Assembly: GCA_964431735.1 (NCBI GenBank) | Contig: CAYSLJ010000198.1 | Location: forward strand, 1-12,133 | DNA length: 12,133 bases | From: CALARM01 sp964431735 | GTDB lineage: Bacteria; Vulcanimicrobiota; SpSt-956; JAKJGF01 | Direction: 5' to 3' | In this document: piece after piece, positions 5,609 through 12,133 of the stretch | Numbering within the stretch: position 1 is the stretch's first letter | How the letters are laid out: each line of letters starts with the position of its first letter | Notes under the pieces: generated by a model | Database searches by the model: none | The model's input: the letters and a program-made list of their open reading frames with translations, nothing else | Told to the model about the DNA's origin: nothing | Position numbers and translations under genes: made by a program

Positions 5609-6478
5609 GTGGAAATAAATACTCAAAAAAACGGAACTTTATATATATGTGGCACTCCAATAGGTAATATGGAGGATATAACTTTTCGTGTCATCAGAAT
5701 ACTTGGAGAAGTTGATTTAATTGCTTCTGAAGATACGAGAAGAACAGGTAAGATTTTAGAAAAATATAATATAAAAACTCCCCTTACAAGTTATCATAAA
5801 TACAGCAGTAATAGCAAAATCGACCGTATTATTGGCTGGCTTAAATCAGGTAAGAATATAGCTCTTGTATCAGATGCGGGAATGCCCGGCATATCAGATC
5901 CGGGAGAAGAACTTGTAGCACGATGCATAGAAGAAGGAGTTCCCCTGATTGCTGTTCCCGGTCCGTCAAGTCTTACAACTGCTATTGTTCTATCAGGTCT
6001 TCCTTCTGATGTTTTTGTATTTGAAGGATTTTTACCGAGAGACGGTAAAAGCAGAAGAAAAAAACTCAGGGATTTAAAAAAGGAAAAAAGAACAGTTGTT
6101 TTTTTTCTTTCTCCCCATAGAGCCTGTGATGATTTAAAAGATATTCTTGATATATGGGGTGACAGAAGGCTTTTCTTTGGCAGAGAACTTACGAAAAAGT
6201 TTGAAGAATGCTGGCGCGGGAAGATTTCTCTTTTAATAGATTTTTTAGCAGGCAGGGAAATTATTGGTGAAATTGCACTTGTTGTTGAAGGTTATTCCGG
6301 AAAAGAAGAAGTTTATGAAACAGGTGAAGAGGAAATTAAGAAACAGATTAGAATATTTTATTCCGAAGGTTTTTATGGTAAAGAAGCAATCAAGAAAGTA
6401 GCTTCTGTTACAGGTGTTTCAAAGAATGATATATATAAAATTTATCTTTCGATAAAGGATGAATTAAGTGAAAAGTAG
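5609..6478 (+). CDS. rsmI: 16S rRNA (cytidine1402-2'-O)-methyltransferase
   Basis: The 289-aa protein is an SAM-dependent tetrapyrrole-methylase-fold enzyme that 2'-O-methylates C1402 in the decoding centre of 16S rRNA. Motifs are GTLYICGTPIGNMEDITFR (9-27), SEDTRRTGKIL (40-50), LVSDAGMPGISDPGEELV (86-103), and VPGPSSLTTAIVLSGLPSD (116-134) followed by FEGFLPR. A C-terminal helical region (FYGKEAIKKVASVTGVSKNDIYKIYL) matches the helix-turn-helix-like tail of the family. The start is GTG 5609. Nearby ATGs (5591, 5599) hit stops within three codons. There is no Shine-Dalgarno, but a TATAAT lies 8 bases upstream. The final G of the TAG stop is the first base of the palindrome at 6478-6505. Confidence 0.96.
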   Translation: MEINTQKNGTLYICGTPIGNMEDITFRVIRILGEVDLIASEDTRRTGKILEKYNIKTPLTSYHKYSSNSKIDRIIGWLKSGKNIALVSDAGMPGISDPGEELVARCIEEGVPLIAVPGPSSLTTAIVLSGLPSDVFVFEGFLPRDGKSRRKKLRDLKKEKRTVVFFLSPHRACDDLKDILDIWGDRRLFFGRELTKKFEECWRGKISLLIDFLAGREIIGEIALVVEGYSGKEEVYETGEEEIKKQIRIFYSEGFYGKEAIKKVASVTGVSKNDIYKIYLSIKDELSEK

Positions 6479-6505
6479 GGGCGCGCCTCCCCCTGTGGTC
6501 GCCCC
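6478..6505. repeat. REP-like palindrome abutting the rsmI stop
   Basis: GGGGCG (6478-6483) pairs with CGCCCC (6500-6505), extended inward by GCC/GGT with a bulge and a G-U pair. The interior is C-rich. It is far more GC-rich than its surroundings, and the first G belongs to the rsmI TAG stop. GGGGCG...CGCCCC palindromes are a common dispersed repeat type in bacterial genomes. No T-run follows. Confidence 0.5.
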
Positions 6506-6523
6506 GATTATGAAGGGTGAGTA

Positions 6524-6545
6524 GGGCGGAGAACCGTATTCGCCC
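6524..6545. repeat. Second REP-like palindrome downstream of rsmI
   Basis: GGGCGGA (6524-6530) pairs with TTCGCCC (6539-6545), seven pairs including one G-U, around an 8-base loop. It follows the first palindrome by 18 bases, so the two form a tandem GC-rich hairpin block in otherwise AT-rich DNA. Confidence 0.45.
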
Positions 6546-6561
6546 ATTACCTGTGAGAGCA

Positions 6562-6597
6562 CGCATTACGCGTTACGCTTTACACATCACGATTTAC
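6562..6597. repeat. Heptamer array 4 upstream of the unrecognised gene
   Basis: Five consecutive 7-bp units are visible (CGCATTA, CGCGTTA, CGCTTTA, CACATCA, CGATTTA), diverging toward the 3' end. It ends a few bases before the Shine-Dalgarno GAGGTGA of the next gene. Orientation is opposite to array 2: it reads TTACG on the plus strand. Confidence 0.7.
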
Positions 6598-6612
6598 AAA
6601 GAGGTGACTTGT

Positions 6613-7332
6613 TTGTTCGGAGTTAATTTGGATGTCATTAGCCTGATTGAAAGTGAATTTAAAGACAGAGAAGATTTTTTCAATAACCTGTCAGATGGTG
6701 ATGTGAGACAGGATTTATCCTGCCGAATGGCAGACAGGCAGATAGAGTTTCTTTCCAGTATGTTGCCGGAGAAATGGAAAAAACCCTGCAGAGCTATGCT
6801 TGTAAAGGTAATGAATTTTATTTTGTTGCATTATATGAAAAAAAGTGAAAAACTTTCACTTACAGAAGGTCTTTTATTATTTCATAAATCTTCTGAATGG
6901 ATTGAAGAGGCAAAAGAATTTTTATCAACATGTGATGTAATCGGTGAAAGAGGACAGATATTTCTTGATTGTCTTTATGCCCATAGAGAAGGTATGTATA
7001 ATCTCTCTGTTCCGGTTCTTCATATTCAATTAATGAGACTTGTGTCGGAAGTTTCCTTTAAACCGAAGGTTATGAAAATGGAAAGCGGTATTATACCGGG
7101 GACAGGGCAGAACATAAAGATTACAGGACTCTGTATAAACATACCTGTAAAGGGGAAATTGAAATTTTTAGATGATACAGCCTCTGAAATATTACAGGGT
7201 ATAGATAAATTTGTATCAGGCAAAAGAGGAAATATTCTTTCCGGCTCAGAAGTATTTTATGGCACAGTGGAAAATTCTACTGAACTGGTGATGTTTTTAC
7301 ATATACTTTTCCTGGCCCTTGGTATGGAGTAA
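6613..7332 (+). CDS. Unrecognised 239-aa protein
   Basis: I do not recognise a family. The N-terminal two thirds are mainly helical and charged (FKDREDFFNNLSDGDVRQ, LPEKWKKPCRAMLVKVMNFILLHYMKKS). A short hydrophobic helix (AMLVKVMNFILLHYM) is amphipathic rather than clearly membrane-spanning. From about residue 155 the pattern changes to strands (KITGLCINIPVKGKLKFL), then a helix (DTASEILQGIDKFVSG), and it ends in a hydrophobic helix (LVMFLHILFLALGME). There is no signal peptide. The start is TTG 6613 (MFGVNLDVIS), with GAGGTGA five bases before it. The open frame extends back to a GTG at 6517, but that part would translate a palindrome and a heptamer array, so I rejected it. It may share a transcript with ndk and rsmI, although GC-rich hairpins intervene. 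Confidence 0.65.
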   Translation: MFGVNLDVISLIESEFKDREDFFNNLSDGDVRQDLSCRMADRQIEFLSSMLPEKWKKPCRAMLVKVMNFILLHYMKKSEKLSLTEGLLLFHKSSEWIEEAKEFLSTCDVIGERGQIFLDCLYAHREGMYNLSVPVLHIQLMRLVSEVSFKPKVMKMESGIIPGTGQNIKITGLCINIPVKGKLKFLDDTASEILQGIDKFVSGKRGNILSGSEVFYGTVENSTELVMFLHILFLALGME

Positions 7333-7385
7333 GATTTCCGGTAAAATTGAATTTACATGTCATAAAAAAACACAATCTTTACTTG

Positions 7386-7414
7386 TTGGATTTAAAGAAT
7401 TTTTCTGATATAAT
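7386..7414 (+). promoter_or_regulatory. Extended -10 promoter upstream of the kinase pair
   Basis: TTGGAT (7386-7391), a 17-bp spacer and a perfect TATAAT (7409-7414) preceded by TGA (extended -10, TGn) make this the best sigma-70 type promoter in the window. It would start transcription near 7421, leaving a leader of about 360 bases before the first kinase. Confidence 0.6.
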
Positions 7415-7490
7415 ATTACTATAATTTTTGCATTTTTTTTAAAGGTTATAATTTCTTATATAGTTGAATGAAATTATGTAAGTCTCAAAG

Positions 7491-7524
7491 AGTTATAAGC
7501 TTATGTACCTTAGTGCTTATAACT
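7491..7524 (+). promoter_or_regulatory. 10-bp perfect stem-loop in the kinase leader
   Basis: AGTTATAAGC (7491-7500) and GCTTATAACT (7515-7524) are exact reverse complements around a 14-base loop. As DNA it could be a dyad operator; as RNA it is a moderately stable hairpin. No T-run follows, so termination is unlikely. Confidence 0.5.
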
Positions 7525-7547
7525 GTAATTATTCCACTGGTTATAGT

Positions 7548-7577
7548 CGTGACGCGTAACGCGTAACGCGTGACGCG
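7548..7577. repeat. Heptamer array 5 (left arm of a 28-bp inverted pair)
   Basis: Four perfect-length 7-bp units (CGTGACG, CGTAACG, CGTAACG, CGTGACG) plus CG. The 28 bases at 7548-7575 match the reverse complement of 7727-7754 at 25 positions. Confidence 0.85.
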
Positions 7578-7703
7578 AGGAGACCAGATTATCCGGTGTC
7601 GTATTTACTGCTGGCAGCACTTAGTCTAATAGCTAATTAGTTTTGAATTTAAGAATTAAAACTGTTTTTAAGAAATCTGCAAAAGTATAATTATAAAATT
7701 ATG

Positions 7704-7755
7704 CGTTACGATTAAAAGGATTTACCCGTCACGCGTCACCCGTCACGCGTCACGC
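7704..7755. repeat. Heptamer array 6 (right arm of the inverted pair)
   Basis: CGTTACG (7704-7710) stands alone, then ATTTACC and four units of the CGTCACG type run from 7720 to 7754. Its orientation is opposite to array 5. It ends 6 bases before the kinase Shine-Dalgarno, so pairing with array 5 would place a long stem right next to the ribosome binding site. Confidence 0.85.
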
Positions 7756-7781
7756 TTCATTGGGAAAGGTTATAGAATTAA

Positions 7782-9869
7782 ATGGCTATTATTTGTTCCA
7801 ACTGCGGTGGATCAAATTATGATGAAAATGATGTATGTCTTGATTGCGGTTTTTTTGTCAACGGATTACCTGCAGGAACACTACTGGACAATAGATATGA
7901 AATTCTGGAAGCATTAAAAGCCGGAGGTATGGGGGCAGTTTATCTGGCTTTTGATACGAGATTGCATCAACACTGTGCAGTAAAGGAAATGTTTAATACT
8001 TCTTCCGGTCAGAGCGGACAGAAAGATTATATAATCAAACGCTTCATGGAAGAAGCCAAGTTACTTGCCGGTTTAAACCATCCTTCCATACCGAGAGTTA
8101 TAGATTATTTCAATACAGGAGAAGATAAATATTACCTGGTTATGGACTATATAAAGGGCCGCGATTTATACAGCTATATTTTTGAGTCGGGAGAAAAAGG
8201 TTTGAGTGAAGAACTTGTACTGGACTGGGCCCTTCAGGTATGTGATGTGCTGGATTATCTGCATACCCAGCCAAGGCCAATATTACACAGGGATTTGAAA
8301 CCGTCCAATCTTATTCTGAGAGACAGTGATAGCCGTATAATGCTCATAGATTTTGGACTGGCAAGAAATGTTAATCTTCAGAGCCATACTCAGAAGACAG
8401 TTGTTGGTACAATGGGGTATGCGCCTATGGAACAATACCAGGGACATCCTGAACCAAGGAGTGATATTTATTCTTTAGGAGCAACCATGCATTTTCTTCT
8501 TGTAGCAGAAGAAAGCATGCCCTTTAAATTCCCTCCTGTAAGAGAACTCAGACCTGATATTTCTCCATGGATGGAAAGAGTAATACAGAAATCATTGAGT
8601 CTTAAACCTGAAAATAGATTTTCTTCTGCAGAAGAAATGTACCGGGTTCTTTCCGGAGAACTCTCTATAGATGATTTGATTTTTAATCCTGATGATGTAG
8701 ACGGCTTTGATATGACTCCGGCACCGTCTATTAAAGAAAAACCTTCTGCTGCAAGAGGATTAAAAGCTTCTGTCGCAGTGAGCCGTTCTGCAGATGATCC
8801 TTATACAGGGCTTGATTCTAAAAAGATTATTACTATGGCCAAAGGAGCCAGAGATAAAAGAATAGTTGAACCTTTGATTAATATCCTGCTCCATGACCCC
8901 TATGATGAGAACCGCAGATCTGCAGCTACAAGTCTTGGAGAATTCGGAGATGACAGGGCTGTTGAGCCTTTGATACAGTCCCTCAAAGGGGAAGAACAGG
9001 AACATGTTCTGACTCATGTAGCCTGGGCCCTTGGTAAATTAGGAGACACAAAAGCTACGGAAGCACTTTTTGAATTTTATGAAAAAGATGTAAGTAAAAA
9101 AGTAAAAGATTCTATAAAAAGTGCCCTTATAGAAATTGGAAGCAGGAGGCAGAACGGTGAAATAGTAAGATTTCTTTTTAATCTTATTGATGAAGATTTT
9201 ACTGAATATGCCCATATTCTCCCCGATGACAGTTCTCTTTATTTTCCGTCTCTGAAAAACCTGTTAATTGAGACTATAAGAGATTATGACCGTGTAACTG
9301 TTCAGTTTCATCTCGGACTTATTTATTACTCAAAAGGTCAGAAAAATTATGCTCTTAATCATTTTGAAAAAGCTCACAGGTGGATGAAAGAAAAAAAACA
9401 TCCAGGAGCACTTCTTTTTATAGGAAAAATTTATCAGGAAAAAAGAGAGCTTGACAGGGCAATAGAACATTTTGAACTGGCTATGAAATTAGATGCTTCC
9501 TGTAAAGAAACTTATGATCTGTTGATAAATGCCTATTATGATCTTGCCAGGGAAGATGCCAAAAGGTGTCTCTTTGATGAGGAACTTAAAGGCTATAATA
9601 AGATTATAGATGATTTCCCTGATCATATTGATACTCCCTTTTTTTGTGGTCTTGTTGCTATAAAACAGAAAAATAATAAAGAAGCACTCAAGTATTTTAC
9701 GGAATATCTCGAACATGGCAGTAGAAGATATTTACAGGAAGCTCAGGAATACATAAAAGACCTTCAGCAAAATATCTTTGTTAAAATTTTCTCCACTATA
9801 AAAGAACTTTTTAAAAAGAAAGATACACCGGAACCTGTTAAAAAAATCAGGGATAAGCGTAAAAGGTAA
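7782..9869 (+). CDS. Zinc-ribbon Ser/Thr protein kinase with HEAT-like and TPR repeats (copy 1)
   Basis: A 695-aa soluble Hanks-type kinase. The N-terminus is a zinc ribbon (Cys5, Cys8, Cys19, Cys22). The kinase domain runs from about 33 to 292, with glycine loop KAGGMGAVYLA (46-56), ATP-binding Lys68, helix-C Glu91, catalytic HRDLKPSN (169-176), DFG (190-192) and APMEQ (214-218) in place of APE, so it should be active. Residues about 345-455 hold HEAT/PBS-lyase-like repeats (EPLINIL, DENRRSAATSLGEFGDDRAVEPLI, AWALGKLGD). Residues about 503-650 hold about four TPRs (FHLGLIYYSKG, ALLFIGKIYQE, GLVAIKQKNNKEALKYF), followed by a basic tail. There is no membrane segment and no PASTA domain, so sensing is probably through protein contacts in the cytosol. 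It is the first gene of a tandem kinase pair and follows a long structured leader. Confidence 0.93.
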   Translation: MAIICSNCGGSNYDENDVCLDCGFFVNGLPAGTLLDNRYEILEALKAGGMGAVYLAFDTRLHQHCAVKEMFNTSSGQSGQKDYIIKRFMEEAKLLAGLNHPSIPRVIDYFNTGEDKYYLVMDYIKGRDLYSYIFESGEKGLSEELVLDWALQVCDVLDYLHTQPRPILHRDLKPSNLILRDSDSRIMLIDFGLARNVNLQSHTQKTVVGTMGYAPMEQYQGHPEPRSDIYSLGATMHFLLVAEESMPFKFPPVRELRPDISPWMERVIQKSLSLKPENRFSSAEEMYRVLSGELSIDDLIFNPDDVDGFDMTPAPSIKEKPSAARGLKASVAVSRSADDPYTGLDSKKIITMAKGARDKRIVEPLINILLHDPYDENRRSAATSLGEFGDDRAVEPLIQSLKGEEQEHVLTHVAWALGKLGDTKATEALFEFYEKDVSKKVKDSIKSALIEIGSRRQNGEIVRFLFNLIDEDFTEYAHILPDDSSLYFPSLKNLLIETIRDYDRVTVQFHLGLIYYSKGQKNYALNHFEKAHRWMKEKKHPGALLFIGKIYQEKRELDRAIEHFELAMKLDASCKETYDLLINAYYDLAREDAKRCLFDEELKGYNKIIDDFPDHIDTPFFCGLVAIKQKNNKEALKYFTEYLEHGSRRYLQEAQEYIKDLQQNIFVKIFSTIKELFKKKDTPEPVKKIRDKRKR

Positions 9870-9875
9870 TTTAAT

Positions 9876-11873
9876 ATGCTTCAGTGTCCTGAATGTGGTG
9901 CAGAGAATAAGAAAGATGCCAAATTTTGCAGTGAATGCGGTAACTCTTTTATTCCTGATGATGTCCCCAGAGAATTCAAGCCTCTTGTTCAGGGCTCTAT
10001 CCTCCTGGATAAATATGAGATCTTAAATAAAATAAAAAGTGGCGGTATGGGATCTGTATATAAAGCCAGGGTAAAGGATTCTTCTGACATATATGCAGTA
10101 AAAGAACTGATAAATTTTTCTATGGATGAAATAAAACAGCACGAAGCTATAAAAAGATTTAAGAGAGAATCCAATATATTGTCTGAATTGCACCATGACA
10201 GCCTGCCTTCCGTTATTGATTATTTTTCCCTTGGAGGACGATATTATCTGGTTATGGATTTCATAGAAGGACAGGATTTAAGCACTATAGCTTCCGAAAC
10301 AGGGGAGGGAGGACTTCCTGAAGATGATGTAGTAGAATGGAGTATTCAGATATGTGATGTACTGGAATATCTTCATAGCAGAACTCCGCAGATAATATAC
10401 AGGGATATGAAACCATCGAATATCATGATAAGGAACATGGATAATAAAGCCATACTTATAGATTTCGGTATAGCCAGAACCTTACAGAGTACTGAAGATA
10501 TATCCATTACCAAGACTGCCATAGGAACAGTTGGCTATATGTCTCCCGAACAGTACAGAGGAAAACCTGAGGCAAGGAGTGATATATATTCTCTCGGAGC
10601 TACCATGTATCATTTGCTTACCGGTTCCCCTCCTATTCCTTTTTCCATACCGCTTCTGAGTAAATACAGACCTGATATTTCGGACAGAGTAAATGCAGTT
10701 GTAATGACTGCTGTAAAGATCAAGACTGAAGATAGATTTAAATCTGCTCTGGAAATGAAACAGGCCCTTATGGGTTTGATTAAGATAGATAAATCATCTC
10801 AGTATCTGACACGAAAAATCAAGGTATCTCAGTCACAGAGACAGCATGAAGATCCTTATACAGGAATGGATGCAAAGAAAATTATTTCCATGTCAAAAGG
10901 TTCAAAGGATAAAAAGATAGTTCCCCATTTAATTAATATTCTGGTATCAGATCCTCATGATGAAAACAGGAGGAATGCTGCCAGTGCACTTGGAGATTTA
11001 GGTGATAATCGTGCCATAGAACCTCTTATCATGTCTCTTTCCCAGGACGATGAATATGTCACGGTAAATGCTGCATGGGCCCTTGGTAAGCTCGGAGATT
11101 TAAGAGCCATAGAACCATTGTTTCATCTTTATGAAAGTACTCAGTCTAAAACAGTTAAAAATAGTCTTCAGAAATCATTTATAGATCTGGCAGGTAAGAG
11201 AAGTAGCGGTGAAGTAGCAAGATTTTTAGTCGGTCTTATTGAAGAAAATAATGACGGTTACAGGGAACTTCTTCCTGAGAATAAGGATTTATATTTTCCG
11301 TCTCTCAAGGAGCTTGTCATAGAATTTTTAAAAGAACCTGATAGAATTAAAGTAAGATTTCATCTGGGCATACTTTATTTATATACAGGAGCCTTTAATG
11401 ATGCCATAATACATTTTGAAAAGGCCTATAAACTTGATAAGAATCAGATTGATGTCATATTATTTATGGGCAGAGTCTATGAGGATAAAGGGGAATTAAA
11501 TAATACGATAAAAACCTATGAAGATGGCTTGAAAACCTCTCCTTCTTCCGCTATTTTGCAGGATGTATTTTTAAGTTCCTGCTATAAGATGGCCCGGGAA
11601 TATGCTCAAAAAGAAATGTTAACTGAAGAAATGGATTATTATAACAAAATAATAACTGTTCTGCCTGAACATCAGGAAACCCCTTTTATGCAGGGAAATC
11701 TGGCTTTAAAGCAAAAAAACCTGAAAAAAGCCATTCAATATTTTACCGAATATATAGAAAAAAATCCTCAGGGCAATTATGCAATCGAAGCTTCTCAACT
11801 GCTGGAAACGTTACAGCCGCCAAATAATTTATTAAAACTTTTCTCCAGGATAAAAGGACTGTTTAATCAGTGA
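9876..11873 (+). CDS. Zinc-ribbon Ser/Thr protein kinase with HEAT-like and TPR repeats (copy 2)
   Basis: This 665-aa paralogue of the preceding gene has the same domain order. The zinc ribbon uses Cys4, Cys7, Cys18 and Cys21 (CPECG, CSECG). Kinase motifs are the glycine loop KSGGMGSVYKA (54-64), Lys76, Glu98, YRDMKPSN (175-182), DFG (196-198) and SPEQ (223-226). The catalytic His of HRD is Tyr here, while Arg176 and Asp177 remain; Tyr is tolerated at this position, so activity is likely. HEAT-like repeats lie at about 333-440 and TPRs at about 491-645. In the HEAT region 38 of 60 aligned residues match copy 1 by eye, while the tails differ more. The ATG lies 6 bp after the copy 1 stop, with AAAAGG spanning the junction, so the two are co-transcribed and probably translationally coupled. 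A heptamer array starts 3 bases after the stop. Confidence 0.93.
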   Translation: MLQCPECGAENKKDAKFCSECGNSFIPDDVPREFKPLVQGSILLDKYEILNKIKSGGMGSVYKARVKDSSDIYAVKELINFSMDEIKQHEAIKRFKRESNILSELHHDSLPSVIDYFSLGGRYYLVMDFIEGQDLSTIASETGEGGLPEDDVVEWSIQICDVLEYLHSRTPQIIYRDMKPSNIMIRNMDNKAILIDFGIARTLQSTEDISITKTAIGTVGYMSPEQYRGKPEARSDIYSLGATMYHLLTGSPPIPFSIPLLSKYRPDISDRVNAVVMTAVKIKTEDRFKSALEMKQALMGLIKIDKSSQYLTRKIKVSQSQRQHEDPYTGMDAKKIISMSKGSKDKKIVPHLINILVSDPHDENRRNAASALGDLGDNRAIEPLIMSLSQDDEYVTVNAAWALGKLGDLRAIEPLFHLYESTQSKTVKNSLQKSFIDLAGKRSSGEVARFLVGLIEENNDGYRELLPENKDLYFPSLKELVIEFLKEPDRIKVRFHLGILYLYTGAFNDAIIHFEKAYKLDKNQIDVILFMGRVYEDKGELNNTIKTYEDGLKTSPSSAILQDVFLSSCYKMAREYAQKEMLTEEMDYYNKIITVLPEHQETPFMQGNLALKQKNLKKAIQYFTEYIEKNPQGNYAIEASQLLETLQPPNNLLKLFSRIKGLFNQ

Positions 11874-11875
11874 AA

Positions 11876-11903
11876 AGGGAACAGTGATCAGGGAACAGTG
11901 AAT
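11876..11903. repeat. Heptamer array 7 just after the kinase 2 stop
   Basis: AGGGAAC and AGTGATC, then AGGGAAC and AGTGAAT: two copies of a 14-bp unit, each made of two related heptamers, starting 3 bases after the TGA stop. The 7-bp period and GTGA core link it to the other arrays, though its bases differ from the CGTRACG type. Confidence 0.65.
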
Positions 11904-11958
11904 ACTCAGGGACTGTAAGAAAATAACCCTGGCAAATTGTTAGAACGTTTATCATCCT

Positions 11959-11986
11959 CGCGTCACGCGTTACGCCTTACGATATA
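11959..11986. repeat. Heptamer array 8
   Basis: Four units (CGCGTCA, CGCGTTA, CGCCTTA, CGATATA), with degeneration toward the 3' end as in array 4. It lies between array 7 and the 49-bp palindrome. Confidence 0.7.
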
Positions 11987-11996
11987 GACGTAAATA

Positions 11997-12045
11997 GGGT
12001 AGTCGGGTAAGGGCGAATTACTAATTCACCCTTACCCGACTACCC
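11997..12045. repeat. 49-bp near-perfect palindrome
   Basis: Twenty-four bases (11997-12020) face their reverse complement (12022-12045) across a single central C, with one C-A mismatch. The outer part is GC-rich (GGGTAGTCGGGTAAGGG) and the centre AT-rich (GAATTA). As RNA it would be a very stable hairpin downstream of the kinase operon and could act as a processing or bidirectional termination signal, though no T-run follows. As DNA it resembles a dispersed palindromic element. Confidence 0.85.
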
Positions 12046-12133
12046 AAATATGATTGAGTTATTTCTTGACAACCCCTTAGTACCGCTCCAGATAAGTCAG
12101 TATCCATTTCTAAAACCTGTCCCTGGCCGGACT

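Larger units (their letters stand above)
7333..7781 (+). other. 449-bp non-coding region: long leader of the kinase pair
   Basis: No credible gene is seen. In order it holds the promoter at 7386-7414, a 10-bp stem-loop (7491-7524), heptamer array 5 (7548-7577), about 150 bp of AT-rich DNA, heptamer array 6 (7704-7755) in inverted orientation, and the kinase Shine-Dalgarno GGGAAAGG (7762-7769). GGTTATA occurs at 7444, 7539 and 7768, and GTTATA again in both arms of the stem-loop, so a repeated operator-like motif is possible. Confidence 0.6.

Noticed and set aside
6517..6612. N-terminal extension of the 239-aa protein from GTG 6517
   Set aside because: The extra codons are a GC-rich palindrome and a heptamer array; TTG 6613 has a well-placed GAGGTGA.
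7548..7755. CRISPR array from the GC-rich repeats upstream of the kinases
   Set aside because: The repeating unit is 7 bp, contiguous and without unique spacers.
12066..12096. Promoter at the right end (TTGACA)
   Set aside because: The -35 is perfect, but no good -10 lies at 16-18 bp (best is GATAAG at 19 bp), and no gene is visible in the remaining bases.

Overview
The window is AT-rich bacterial DNA with ATG, GTG and TTG starts, Shine-Dalgarno sites and bacterial housekeeping genes (ispE of the non-mevalonate isoprenoid pathway, ndk, rsmI). I cannot place the organism. Soluble zinc-ribbon Ser/Thr kinases, paired Roadblock/LC7 proteins and repeat-filled intergenic spaces would fit an uncultured, environmental, gliding or signalling-rich lineage, but that is a guess. 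I see no phage, plasmid, CRISPR, tRNA or rRNA genes.

Layout: two divergent blocks meet at about 4760-5057. The leftward (minus) block reads, in transcription order, a DUF6263-like protein (4759-4001), a MITE-like inverted-repeat element (3993-3881), ispE (3862-3023), a MobA-like nucleotidyltransferase (2949-2173), two Roadblock/LC7 proteins (2141-1770 and 1659-1285), and a long Lys/Glu/Pro-rich protein (1189 to beyond position 1). That last protein ends in a tandem YPQGYGPP array cut by the window edge; it has no stop inside the window, so a search for complete ORFs would miss it.

The rightward (plus) block reads ndk (5058-5531), rsmI (5609-6478), an unrecognised 239-aa protein (6613-7332), a 449-bp non-coding stretch with a good promoter and hairpins, and then two tandem paralogous kinases (7782-9869 and 9876-11873). 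Each kinase has a zinc ribbon, a Hanks-type kinase domain, HEAT-like repeats and TPRs, and the two genes lie 6 bp apart. A 49-bp palindrome and a further repeat array follow.

The most unusual non-coding signal is a family of degenerate 7-bp tandem arrays (core CGTRACG, with relatives such as CCCGTAA, AGTGAAA and AGGGAAC/AGTGATC). They lie in most intergenic gaps, often begin at or supply the stop codon of the preceding gene, and in two places occur as inverted pairs able to form long stems. The most interesting protein cluster is the Roadblock pair beside the YPQGYGPP-repeat protein. Two genes in that cluster share a similar leader hairpin, and in one of them the hairpin sits between a strong Shine-Dalgarno site and the start codon.
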